A stretch of DNA of 64,000 nt from Burkholderiaceae bacterium (GTDB lineage: Bacteria; Pseudomonadota; Gammaproteobacteria; Burkholderiales; Burkholderiaceae_C), in assembly GCA_026125795.1 (NCBI GenBank), contig JAHCKM010000005.1:372001-436000 (forward strand). The letters run 5' to 3'. The notes beneath the pieces are model-generated. The model saw nothing but the letters and a program-made list of their open reading frames with translations, did no database searches and was not told the DNA's origin. Below are positions 25,993 through 33,782 of the stretch, piece after piece. The first letter of the stretch is position 1. Each line of letters starts with the position of its first letter. The translations under genes were made by a program, and so were the position numbers.

Positions 25993-27237
25993 ATGCTTGC
26001 CGCCGGATCCCAGCCTCAAAGCGAGCCCGAGCGTGACCTCGAGGTGAGCGATGGAGCGACGAGGTGGTGGGAACTGCTCGACTTCTCGTCTGCGGAGCGC
26101 CGCACACAATCATTGCGATGCGCGCGCACGATCGCCCCGAAAACCGGGCCGGGTGCGCGATCGTTCGACCTCGAGTGGAAGCTGGGGCCGGATCCGGACT
26201 GGTCCAGGGTTCGCGTCTATGTGTTGCGTGAAGGCCCTGTCGCGCGAGGGTTGGCGATGTTCATCCTGCGCGACTGGCCTCTGGTCTTCCGGCTCGGCGA
26301 AATCGCGATCGGTTCCGCCCGGCTCGACCGATGGACGACGGTCGGCGATGTGCACATCGATCCGGGTCTCGATGTCGATGCCCGGGCCGCTGCAGCGGCG
26401 CAATTGCTCAGCGCGGTTCTCGCCAGCCTTCGGTCCAGTGAGGCGCTGTTCTTCGAGGGTCTGCCGGTGACGCGACCGACCTACGGGTTGCTTGCCGCCA
26501 ACAACCGGCGCACGAACGCCCTCACGATTCAGATGGGGGCAGCTTACGATCACCAATTCATCGCTTTCCCGCCATCGTTCGAGGAGTACCTGCAGCAACT
26601 CGGCTCGCGCTCCCGGCAGAGCCTCAAGTACAGCGCTCGCAAGCTCGACAAGGACATGGACGGTCAGGTGCAGCTGGTGAAGTTCGCCGATGCCGAGGGG
26701 GCGATCCGGTTTCTGACCGACGCCGCTGCGATCTCACGCAAGACCTATCAGACCAAGCTCCTCGGGCTGGGCATCCGTGACGACTCGAAGGCGAGGGCTC
26801 GCTTGAGCCAGGCGGCGGCCAAGGGCTGGTTGCGCAGCTACATCCTCTACTGCAAGGACACCCCCGCCGCGTTCATGCTGGGCTTCGACTACGGCGGCTG
26901 CTACTACTACGACGATGTCGGCTACGACCCCGACTACGCCAAATGGTCGGTCGGCTCGGTGCTGCAGATTAAGGTGATCGAGGAGATCATGGGTTCACAG
27001 CCCCGGATCGAACACTTCGATTTCTCCACGGGCTTCGGTCAGCACAAGGGGCGGTTCGGCAACGAGGAACAACGCGAAGTCAACTTGCTGGTGCTTCGGC
27101 GCACCGCGCGAAACCAGGTTCTCGCATCCGCCTATCGTTGCGCCGAGTGGTTCGGATCCACCGTCGTGTCGGGCCTCGATCGACTCGGCGTGAAAGGCTG
27201 GCTGAAGAACCTCGTACGCGGCCGCGGGCGCGTCTGA
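25993..27237 (+). CDS. FemAB/CelD-like GNAT acyltransferase
   Basis: A 414-residue protein of the double-GNAT (FemAB/BcsL-CelD) type. SRQSLKYSARKLDKDM in the middle is the typical FemAB-like basic helix. GYDPDYAKWSVGSVLQIKVIE and HFDFSTGFGQHKGRFGN form the second GNAT half with its acyl-donor loop. ATG 25993 sits five bases after the MaoC-SDR stop; a longer frame overlaps that gene and is rejected. The neighbourhood predicts transfer of the FkbH/ACP-made acyl group to an amino sugar. Confidence 0.82.
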   Translation: MLAAGSQPQSEPERDLEVSDGATRWWELLDFSSAERRTQSLRCARTIAPKTGPGARSFDLEWKLGPDPDWSRVRVYVLREGPVARGLAMFILRDWPLVFRLGEIAIGSARLDRWTTVGDVHIDPGLDVDARAAAAAQLLSAVLASLRSSEALFFEGLPVTRPTYGLLAANNRRTNALTIQMGAAYDHQFIAFPPSFEEYLQQLGSRSRQSLKYSARKLDKDMDGQVQLVKFADAEGAIRFLTDAAAISRKTYQTKLLGLGIRDDSKARARLSQAAAKGWLRSYILYCKDTPAAFMLGFDYGGCYYYDDVGYDPDYAKWSVGSVLQIKVIEEIMGSQPRIEHFDFSTGFGQHKGRFGNEEQREVNLLVLRRTARNQVLASAYRCAEWFGSTVVSGLDRLGVKGWLKNLVRGRGRV

Positions 27238-27250
27238 AGGCCGAAGCAGC

Positions 27251-27898
27251 GTGTTCGCGATCGACCGCCTGACGACCGAATTCCGCCAACGAGGCCTGCC
27301 CGGTCTCGGCAGGTTGCTGCTAACGTGTCTGGCCCGGCGCAGGGAGGACCTGCTGTTCGACATCGGCCTGACCGGTTTGCCCGACGCGGCAGATCCTCTC
27401 CCGCGTGTCGTGTTCATCGATCGGGCCAACGTCGGCGATGCGAGCGTGGCCGCGGTCGCGCGGCAGGTGTTCGTCGGGGACAACGTGCCTTACCGTGCCG
27501 GCGTCGAAAGCAGCGACATGCTGTGCGCGGTTCTCGACAGCCAAGGTGCCCTCGCGTGCTACGGCTTCGTGTTGTTCCGCACGCACTACAAGCGGATCCT
27601 GGGCGTTGCCGACGATGTCCCGCTGATCGCCAACTGCTTCACCGTGCCGGCCGCCCGCGGGCGCGGCCTGTATGTGCGCATGCTCCGGGACCTGTGCCGC
27701 GAACTGGCGCGGCGCGGCCACACCCGAGCGGCGATCAGTTGCGAGCCGGGCAACGTGGCGTCACGGCGCGGCATCGCTCGTGCCGGCTTCAGCGGTCTGA
27801 CACACATCCGGTCGACCACGATCCTGTGGCGTCTGATCGTGGCCCGGCGCGTGCAGCGCTACGCGCTGTGGCAACTGGCAAACGGGTCGGCAACCTGA
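27251..27898 (+). CDS. GNAT-family N-acyltransferase
   Basis: A 215-residue protein with a GNAT fold: IANCFTVPAARGRGLYVRML contains the acetyl-CoA pyrophosphate loop (ARGRGLY), followed by AAISCEPGNVASRRGIARAGF, the typical motif B region. GTG start at 27251, 13 bases after the previous stop. Its stop lies three bases from the stop of the convergent methyltransferase gene, leaving no room for a terminator. It probably acylates an EPS sugar. Confidence 0.8.
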   Translation: MFAIDRLTTEFRQRGLPGLGRLLLTCLARRREDLLFDIGLTGLPDAADPLPRVVFIDRANVGDASVAAVARQVFVGDNVPYRAGVESSDMLCAVLDSQGALACYGFVLFRTHYKRILGVADDVPLIANCFTVPAARGRGLYVRMLRDLCRELARRGHTRAAISCEPGNVASRRGIARAGFSGLTHIRSTTILWRLIVARRVQRYALWQLANGSAT

Positions 27899-27901
27899 GC
27901 G

Positions 27902-28633
27902 TTACTGGTCCGGCACGAAACGAAGCACGACACCGGCGCGATGCGATGCGATCTCGCGCCAACGCGGATCGCGGCGAAACAAGCCGATGTGCGCCGGGTC
28001 GGCGTAGATCACGTACGCATCGCGCGGCTGCGCGCGCAGACTGCGCATGAGCCGGTCGATCACGACGCCCATGACGGTCGGGCCGAAAGGGTTGTAGAAG
28101 TAGCACACCAGCGGCATCGGAGGCGGTTCGAAATCGACCGCGTCGATATGCACGCACTCCACGGCTTTCGCTCGTCGTGCACGGTCCTCGTGCGCGATGT
28201 TGTCGATCGCCACGGCATGAAGCTCCTGCGCGAACTCGACCCCGACGACCTTCAGGAACGGTCGCCGCGCCGCGACCATCAGCACACGCCCCTTTCCTGC
28301 GCCGAAGTCGATGAAGCAGAACTCCTCGACCGCCGGCGGCAGAAGATCGAGGAAATCCTCGACCACGTGTACCGCGGTCGCCTGGTAGCGATTACCGTGC
28401 ATGGCGTTGCGCGATCGGATGCTCAACGCGCCGATCTCGAGGATGCCGCCTGTATCGACGCCGATCGACTTGTCGAACCAGCGTGAACGGTTGTCGCTTG
28501 CCTTCATGCGCGCGACGACTCTCGACCACCCGATGTAGTGGCCGACATTCTTCGCCACGACAGCGGTGAACCCCGCCGGCCCATCTCGGTGCCAGGAGGT
28601 GATCAAGCGTTGAACGATCGATTTGGCGGGCAT
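27902..28633 (-). CDS. SAM-dependent methyltransferase-like protein
   Basis: A 243-residue class I methyltransferase-like protein. FCFIDFGAGKGRVLMVAARR (about residues 106-125) is the SAM-binding loop; VVGVEFAQELHAVA follows, and YFYNPFGPTVMGVVIDRL replaces the usual NPPY-type motif IV. The N-terminus LITSWHRDGPAGF is shared by EPS-locus proteins of unknown function. ATG start. It is about 190 bases downstream of an acyltransferase gene on the same strand. Confidence 0.75.
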   Translation of the reverse strand: MPAKSIVQRLITSWHRDGPAGFTAVVAKNVGHYIGWSRVVARMKASDNRSRWFDKSIGVDTGGILEIGALSIRSRNAMHGNRYQATAVHVVEDFLDLLPPAVEEFCFIDFGAGKGRVLMVAARRPFLKVVGVEFAQELHAVAIDNIAHEDRARRAKAVECVHIDAVDFEPPPMPLVCYFYNPFGPTVMGVVIDRLMRSLRAQPRDAYVIYADPAHIGLFRRDPRWREIASHRAGVVLRFVPDQ

Positions 28634-28825
28634 CCGCTGCTATCCGGCTCAACCCCGGGCCTGCGGACCCGCTCGCGCCAATGCCACCGGGCACTGCCCA
28701 GCCACGATACAGGAGGGGCGGTGGCGGTGGTTCCCCCTAGGTCCGTGGCGGCCGATGGGCGCGCCGCCCGGCGTCGGCCGCCTCCAGGCCGGGCGCTGCG
28801 CCGGGGCTGGCGCCGGCGCCGGGCG
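28634..28825. other. GC-rich intergenic spacer with dyads
   Basis: The spacer of 192 bases lies between two minus-strand genes. It contains the perfect palindrome GGCGCCGGCGCC (28809-28820) just beyond the acyltransferase stop, set in a longer run of GC-rich partial repeats. This could act as a transcript-end hairpin, but no T-run follows. No open frame with coding character was found. Confidence 0.35.
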
Positions 28826-29674
28826 TCAGATGTCCAGGGCCATCAGTTCGCTATAGACGTCGCGCACCTGAGCGTGCGTGAGTCCTCGCGTCAGCGCGAG
28901 CTTCGGTTGCAGGCGCACGGCGCGATGCGACAGCGGCGGGGCTTGTTGGAGGAACCGCCCCTCGATGCGGGAAACCAAGAGGCCTCGCCGCAAGAGATGC
29001 TGCCGCAGCATGTGGCCGTGGCGCGAGGCGAGCTGAGGGTCGCTCACGTGCGTGAGCAGGGCACACGGCATCTTCTTCCAGCGGCCGGTCTTGTAGATCG
29101 CCAGCACGCCTTCGGGGCCGGCACCAAAGGCCACGAAGTTCAGCCACGGCAGATGCCGATGCGCTTCGAACTCGGCGCGCGCAGTCCCGCTCAATCGGGC
29201 AGCGATCGCTTCGGGTCGTGCCTCGACGAATTCGCCGCGCAGCCGCCACGGCCGTGCGAGGTTGGGAAAGTAGAGCAGGCGGTCGTCGAGCAGTTCGAAC
29301 CGCAGGCCGAGAAAGACCTGCGTGACCTTCGGATTGGGCGTGAACATCGTGAAGTGATACCCGCGCTGGCGTTGGATCGCCAGCACCAAGCCGATGCTCG
29401 CATGGCGGTGGCTGTCCAGCACGCACCAGCTGTGCGGATTGCAGAAGCGTTCGACGCGGCCGTCGATGACCTGCTCTGAATACAGGGCCAGCAACACCCC
29501 GGCGAGTTCGCCTTGAGGCGTGCGCAACTGCATCCCCAGGTTCGGCGGATCGGCACACCACCGCTGCTGCATGGCCTGGGCCCACGCTGCGGGCGAAATG
29601 CGCCGGTTGAGGTGCGCATGGAGGAACCGACTGACGGACTCGATGTCGGCTTGCTGGATTGGCTCGACGCTCAT
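28826..29674 (-). CDS. GNAT-like acyltransferase of unknown substrate
   Basis: A 282-residue protein. Its first half reads like a GNAT domain (LNRRISPAAWAQAMQQRW, then VLDSHRHASIGLVLAIQRQR and FTPNPKVTQVFLGLRFEL, the last resembling motif B). The second half shows no motif I recognise. The ATG overlaps the flippase stop (ATGA), so the flippase and this protein are made together. A role in decorating the lipid-linked unit before or after export is the simplest inference. Confidence 0.6.
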   Translation of the reverse strand: MSVEPIQQADIESVSRFLHAHLNRRISPAAWAQAMQQRWCADPPNLGMQLRTPQGELAGVLLALYSEQVIDGRVERFCNPHSWCVLDSHRHASIGLVLAIQRQRGYHFTMFTPNPKVTQVFLGLRFELLDDRLLYFPNLARPWRLRGEFVEARPEAIAARLSGTARAEFEAHRHLPWLNFVAFGAGPEGVLAIYKTGRWKKMPCALLTHVSDPQLASRHGHMLRQHLLRRGLLVSRIEGRFLQQAPPLSHRAVRLQPKLALTRGLTHAQVRDVYSELMALDI

Positions 29675-31194
29675 GGCGTTTCAGGATTGCGGCTGCGCGC
29701 CCAGGCTCTACGCGCGAGATCCATCAGCGACTGCTCGACGCCCGGCGGTCGGCCGACCGCGAACCACAACAACATGAGAACCGCGGGATAGACCACCGCA
29801 CAGATCGCGCCATCGATCAGCAGGCGCAAGAGTGCGGTCTCGATCCAATGCGGTGAGAAGCTGCCCATCAGCGCTGCCATCGTCGCCGCCGCGAACGCCG
29901 GTCGCCACAGTGCCGACCACAGGGCGCCGAAGCCGAGCAAGCCGGCGCGTGCCACCAGCGCCATCATGAACGGCACCATGACCAGGGCGACTGCAGCGCG
30001 CGCCATCGCCACGCCCTCGGCGCCCGCCTCGCGCACGGCCCAGAGCAACAGCGGCACCACCGCGGCGAACTCGACCCAGGACTGCACGGCCGAAAGGCGC
30101 GTCTTGCCGGCCACCCAGAGCGGGACTTCCAGCACGAGCGCCACGGCCGACACGCCGCCGAAGAGGGCCAGCCAGCGCATCAATGGGGCCGCATCGGGCC
30201 ATCGGTCCCCCAGCACCACCGTCACCACATCGGCGGCCAGGCACGACAGCGTGATCGCAACGAACAGGCAGATCGCCGACACGATCGAGAAGCTGGACAG
30301 CACCGTGCGCGAATATTCGTCGGGCAGGCCGACGATCTTGGTCAGCGTGGGGAACATCGCACGGCGCACCGGCATGACGATCTCGCTGGTCGGCAATGTG
30401 GCGATTTCGTTCACCACATGGTAACTGCCCATCGCCGTGGTGCCGACCTGCGCGCCGACCACGAACTCATCGCACCGGCGGTTCAGGTACGAGCCGAGGC
30501 GCGAGATCATCAACCATTGCGAGAAGGCCCAGATCTGCCGAAACCGCGCCAACGACAGCCGCGGGCGATAGGGGTGCATGTGGTAGCTGAGCCATGCCGC
30601 CAGTATCGATGCGACGATGGAGCCGACGACCAGCGCCCAGTGATTGCGCAGCACGACGGCCGAACCCACAACCGCCGCAAAACCGAGCAGCTTGCTCAAC
30701 AACGTGAATCGAAACTCCTTGGCGAAGTCGAGTTCCTTGCGAAACGCCACTACGCCGATGTTTTGCAACGACTCGATCGGTGCTCGCAGCGCGATCCACC
30801 AGACCACGGCCAGGGCCCTCGGTTCGTCGAAGTAGTCGGCCACCAGGGGCGCGGCGCCGACCATGCACACCCCGATGAACAGGCCCTGCAGGACCTGGAT
30901 CGTCCAGGCGGTGTCGAAGTGCTCACGGGTGTTGTGGCCGGGTCGCATCAACGCGAGATCCACGCCCGCGTAGGAGATGGTCTCCAGCAGACCGTAAGCC
31001 AGGAGAGCCATCGCGACCAAGCCGAAATCCTCCGGCGCGAGAAGGCGCGCCAGGATCATCGTGCTGACGAATCCGATCAGCCGCATCGCCCACCGTGCGG
31101 CAATCATCCAGATCGAGCCGCTGACCATGTGCGTCATGGTCTGCTTCGAGGGCCCTGCGCCGGGTGGCGTATCGAACGGTTGTTGGTTCTGCAT
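29671..31194 (-). CDS. Wzx-type polysaccharide flippase (MOP superfamily), copy 1
   Basis: A polytopic protein of about 507 residues with roughly 12-14 membrane segments. ARLLAPEDFGLVAMALLAYG, RPGHNTREHFDTAWTIQVLQ and FRKELDFAKEFRF are the conserved N-terminal features of the polysaccharide-transporter group. It should flip undecaprenyl-linked repeats across the inner membrane. I prefer ATG 31194; GTG 31212 adds six residues and neither has a convincing ribosome site. It is clearly homologous to the second flippase at 38197-39681. A GT4 gene lies about 100 bases upstream. Confidence 0.88.
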   Translation of the reverse strand: MQNQQPFDTPPGAGPSKQTMTHMVSGSIWMIAARWAMRLIGFVSTMILARLLAPEDFGLVAMALLAYGLLETISYAGVDLALMRPGHNTREHFDTAWTIQVLQGLFIGVCMVGAAPLVADYFDEPRALAVVWWIALRAPIESLQNIGVVAFRKELDFAKEFRFTLLSKLLGFAAVVGSAVVLRNHWALVVGSIVASILAAWLSYHMHPYRPRLSLARFRQIWAFSQWLMISRLGSYLNRRCDEFVVGAQVGTTAMGSYHVVNEIATLPTSEIVMPVRRAMFPTLTKIVGLPDEYSRTVLSSFSIVSAICLFVAITLSCLAADVVTVVLGDRWPDAAPLMRWLALFGGVSAVALVLEVPLWVAGKTRLSAVQSWVEFAAVVPLLLWAVREAGAEGVAMARAAVALVMVPFMMALVARAGLLGFGALWSALWRPAFAAATMAALMGSFSPHWIETALLRLLIDGAICAVVYPAVLMLLWFAVGRPPGVEQSLMDLARRAWARSRNPETP

Positions 31195-31291
31195 CCCACT
31201 CACATGCGGCACGAGGCAGCGCGAACCCGGGTCGGCCGTGCTCCGCGCGCCGCTTGGAAGACGTTACTGCGACACGAAGGCGCGCGGCCGC

Positions 31292-32581
31292 TCAGGTGCC
31301 CGCCAATCCGGTGCTCACCGTGCGTTCCCGTTGTCCTTCGACCACGCCATTCAGGCATGCGGCGAGGTCCACCGTGCGTGCGCGCCGCGAGTGCAGGTCC
31401 GCCAGCTGTCGCTCGGTGCCGGCCAGCGTACCGGTGCGCACGCCATCGATGAAGGCGGTCAGTTTCGCGGCGATGTCATTGACATTCGCCAGATCGCAGA
31501 TCATGCCGGTGTGCGAGGCGCGCATCGCCGCCGCTGTGTCGCCGGCCGGGTCGGTGAGCGCCAGGATCGGCCTGCCTGCCCGCATGTATTCGTAGAGCTT
31601 GGCGGGAATCTGCTGATTCGCTAGCGCCGCCTGGAACAGGAGCAGGCCATCGGCGTGGAGCATCTCCTTCAGCGCCTCGCGGTAGTCAACCGGCGGGGCC
31701 AGCTCCACGATGTCGTCGATGCGCGCCTTGGCGAGAATGGGCCGATAGACGTCGTCCGATGCGGTGGCGCGCAGCACGAACCGCACGTTGGAGGCGTTCA
31801 GCACGCCGCTGGCCTTGAGCCGCTCCAATGCGGCGAAGAAGCAGCGCGGGTCGCGTTCGTGCGGATAGAGGATGCCGCTATGGATCAACCGCAATGGCCC
31901 TCCGGCGGTCGCCGGCGGCCGCGCAGCCCGCTCGGCGTCGCGGAAGTTCTCCTCGTCGAAGCCGTTCTCGATGATCGCCCAGCGCGAAGCGGGCAGATCG
32001 GCATAGCGCTGCGCGTACATCTGCAGCGCGCCGCTGGTGGTGAAGATCGCTTTCGAGCAGGCGTGGACCGTGTCCGACTCGAGGCGGCGGTTGAAGCGCC
32101 AGATCGCAGGATCGGGCGGGTAGTCCGGATCGGTCATGTGGTCGCGAAAGTCGGCCAGCCACGGCAACCCGGTCGTGCGCTGGAGGCTACGGGCGATCAT
32201 GTGCGCGGTGGCGATGGGAAACGTGCTCATCAGCGCATCGGGCCTATGCTCGCGAATCAGCCGCAAGCCGCGGCGCACGCCGTCGAACCACCAGCTGCAC
32301 CACCGGTCGGGCATCGCAAGGCGCGCCGGAAAGTACCCGAAGATCGACAGGTGCCGCGCGCTGTCGAGCGCAAACGCGCGCTCGACCCGCACGCCTGCCG
32401 GAATCTCGGCCAGCTGGCCATCGGTGGCGCGTTCGTAGGCCCTCGGGTTGACCGTCAGGATCAGCGGCTCCCAGCCGAGCTCGCGCAGATAGGTCGAGAA
32501 CTTCAAGGTGCGTTGCACTCCGCTGCTCCCGGCCACCGGCGGATAGTGGTATGCAACGATCAGCACGCGGCGCATCGGCAT
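31292..32581 (-). CDS. GT4-like glycosyltransferase
   Basis: A 429-residue GT-B glycosyltransferase. The N-terminus VLIVAYHYPPVAGSSGVQR is typical of wcaI-like EPS transferases. LRLIHSGILYPHERDP starts the donor domain, and ANQQIPAKLYEYMRAGRPIL gives the conserved Pro-x-Lys-x-x-Glu-Tyr motif of this subgroup. ATG 32581 is used because an upstream in-frame extension is Arg-rich and unlike the family. First gene of the minus-strand run that continues with the flippase. Confidence 0.85.
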   Translation of the reverse strand: MPMRRVLIVAYHYPPVAGSSGVQRTLKFSTYLRELGWEPLILTVNPRAYERATDGQLAEIPAGVRVERAFALDSARHLSIFGYFPARLAMPDRWCSWWFDGVRRGLRLIREHRPDALMSTFPIATAHMIARSLQRTTGLPWLADFRDHMTDPDYPPDPAIWRFNRRLESDTVHACSKAIFTTSGALQMYAQRYADLPASRWAIIENGFDEENFRDAERAARPPATAGGPLRLIHSGILYPHERDPRCFFAALERLKASGVLNASNVRFVLRATASDDVYRPILAKARIDDIVELAPPVDYREALKEMLHADGLLLFQAALANQQIPAKLYEYMRAGRPILALTDPAGDTAAAMRASHTGMICDLANVNDIAAKLTAFIDGVRTGTLAGTERQLADLHSRRARTVDLAACLNGVVEGQRERTVSTGLAGT

Positions 32582-33011
32582 GTCAGCGTCTCGGGCGCGT
32601 GTTCGGCCGGCATGCAGACGCGGATCGGTCGCCACGCCGCCGCCGGACTATCCGATGCGCCGGGTGCGCGCGGCTCTCCGGCCGGCCGGCAAAACCTGGT
32701 CAGTGGCGGGGCAGCCGGCAGGTCGAGAAGTCGATCGGCGCTCGGGAGTCATCGGGAGACTTGGTGGCACGTTTGCGCAAGCGCGAGAAGTATGCCGTAG
32801 GTGCAGGCGGCGAACCCGGCCCTGCGCCTGACCGCGGGGGTGTGCGCGGTCTCATGCGGCAGTTCCGCACAGGCGCTTGCGGCACCACGAGTTCCGATCG
32901 GTTCGAGCGGTGGGCCGGTGAGGCACGCCACCCCTAGCAAGGGGAGCGTGACACGGTGCAAACTCCATAGAATCTGCGCCACCGGGGCGGCCGCCCCGGC
33001 GGATTGGCTCG
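32582..33011. other. 430-base divergent intergenic region
   Basis: This region lies between the divergent GT4 and TPR genes and should hold promoters for both. Reading frames here are Arg/Pro-rich and shifted relative to one another, with no coding resemblance. On the plus side GTGACA (32948-32953) and TAGAAT (32968-32973) form a weak -35/-10 pair with a short 14-base spacer. An 18-base palindrome follows at 32982-32999. No terminator was seen. Confidence 0.45.
32982..32999. promoter_or_regulatory. Perfect 18-base palindrome upstream of TPR gene
   Basis: CCGGGGCGGCCGCCCCGG is fully self-complementary and lies 12 bases before ATG 33012, just after a TAGAAT element. It could be an operator or a 5'-UTR hairpin that hides the ribosome site. 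GC richness makes chance dyads more likely here, so the call is tentative. Confidence 0.4.
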
Positions 33012-33686
33012 ATGAACCCTACGCACCCACGAATGCGCTGGCTGGGCTGGCTGCGGTCGATCGCAGGCCGGTTCGCCTGCGCGCTGACCGCAGCCACGGC
33101 TTGGGCAGACCCGTTCAACGTGTCGAATCCCACGGCCGGAGAGATGGCGCGACTGCCGGAGTACTGTCCCTACACGGTGGGCTATCACCGCGGCGGGCCG
33201 GCGGATCCCGTGCGCGCCGACTGGCTCGCCAAGCTCGGGCCAACGCTGGCCCACGTGCATCACTACTGCTGGGCACTCTTGATGGTGCACCGGTCGCAGT
33301 TCGGTGGCGTGACACCGGAGGTGCGCGCCGCCTTGCTGCGGCGTGCCATCTCCGACATTCACTACGTGCTGCGCAACGGCGAGTCCGATTTCGTGCTGCT
33401 TCCCGAGCTGTTCTATCGCCTGGGCACCTACCACGCCGCACTGGGCGAGTGGCCGCTGGCGGTCGAGTTCCTCGATCGTTCGCGCGAGAGCAAGCAGGAC
33501 TACTGGCCTCCCTACGTTGAGCTGGCGAGCGTCAATCTGCAACTTGGCCGTCGCCAGCAAGCGATCGACATCCTCAAGGAGGGCCTGCGCGTGATGCCCA
33601 ACGAAAGGCAACTCAACGAAGCACTGCGCCGAGTCGAAACCACGCCACCCGACGGCAAGGCGGTACCTCTGTCGAGCCTGCACTGA
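33012..33686 (+). CDS. Periplasmic TPR-like protein
   Basis: A 224-residue protein with an N-terminal signal peptide (basic MRWLGWLR start, hydrophobic core, likely cleavage after ATAWA before DPFN). The C-terminal part contains tetratricopeptide-like helices: LFYRLGTYHAALGEWPLAVE, PPYVELASVNLQLGRRQQA and IDILKEGLRVMPNERQLNEA. The segment MARLPEYCPYT-VG is distinctive but unknown to me. It precedes a large lipoprotein gene by 96 bases and may be a periplasmic scaffold for polymer secretion (inference). Confidence 0.75.
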   Translation: MNPTHPRMRWLGWLRSIAGRFACALTAATAWADPFNVSNPTAGEMARLPEYCPYTVGYHRGGPADPVRADWLAKLGPTLAHVHHYCWALLMVHRSQFGGVTPEVRAALLRRAISDIHYVLRNGESDFVLLPELFYRLGTYHAALGEWPLAVEFLDRSRESKQDYWPPYVELASVNLQLGRRQQAIDILKEGLRVMPNERQLNEALRRVETTPPDGKAVPLSSLH

Positions 33687-33782
33687 GCCGAAGCGGCAGC
33701 GGCGTGACCGCGGATGCACGCGATGATGAGGCTGTGACATTGGCTTGCATGGCGCGGGTTCGATTCGGGGACACTGCACTGC

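Noticed and set aside
32551-32937. Open frames in the 32.6-33.0 kb gap
   Set aside because: They are Arg/Pro-rich, overlap each other in different frames, lack ribosome sites, and resemble no protein family.
33739-33755. A sigma-54-like element (TTGGCTTGCATGGCGC) before the large lipoprotein
   Set aside because: It has a GG-N10-GC spacing but both boxes deviate strongly from TGGCAC and TTGC; such matches are expected by chance.
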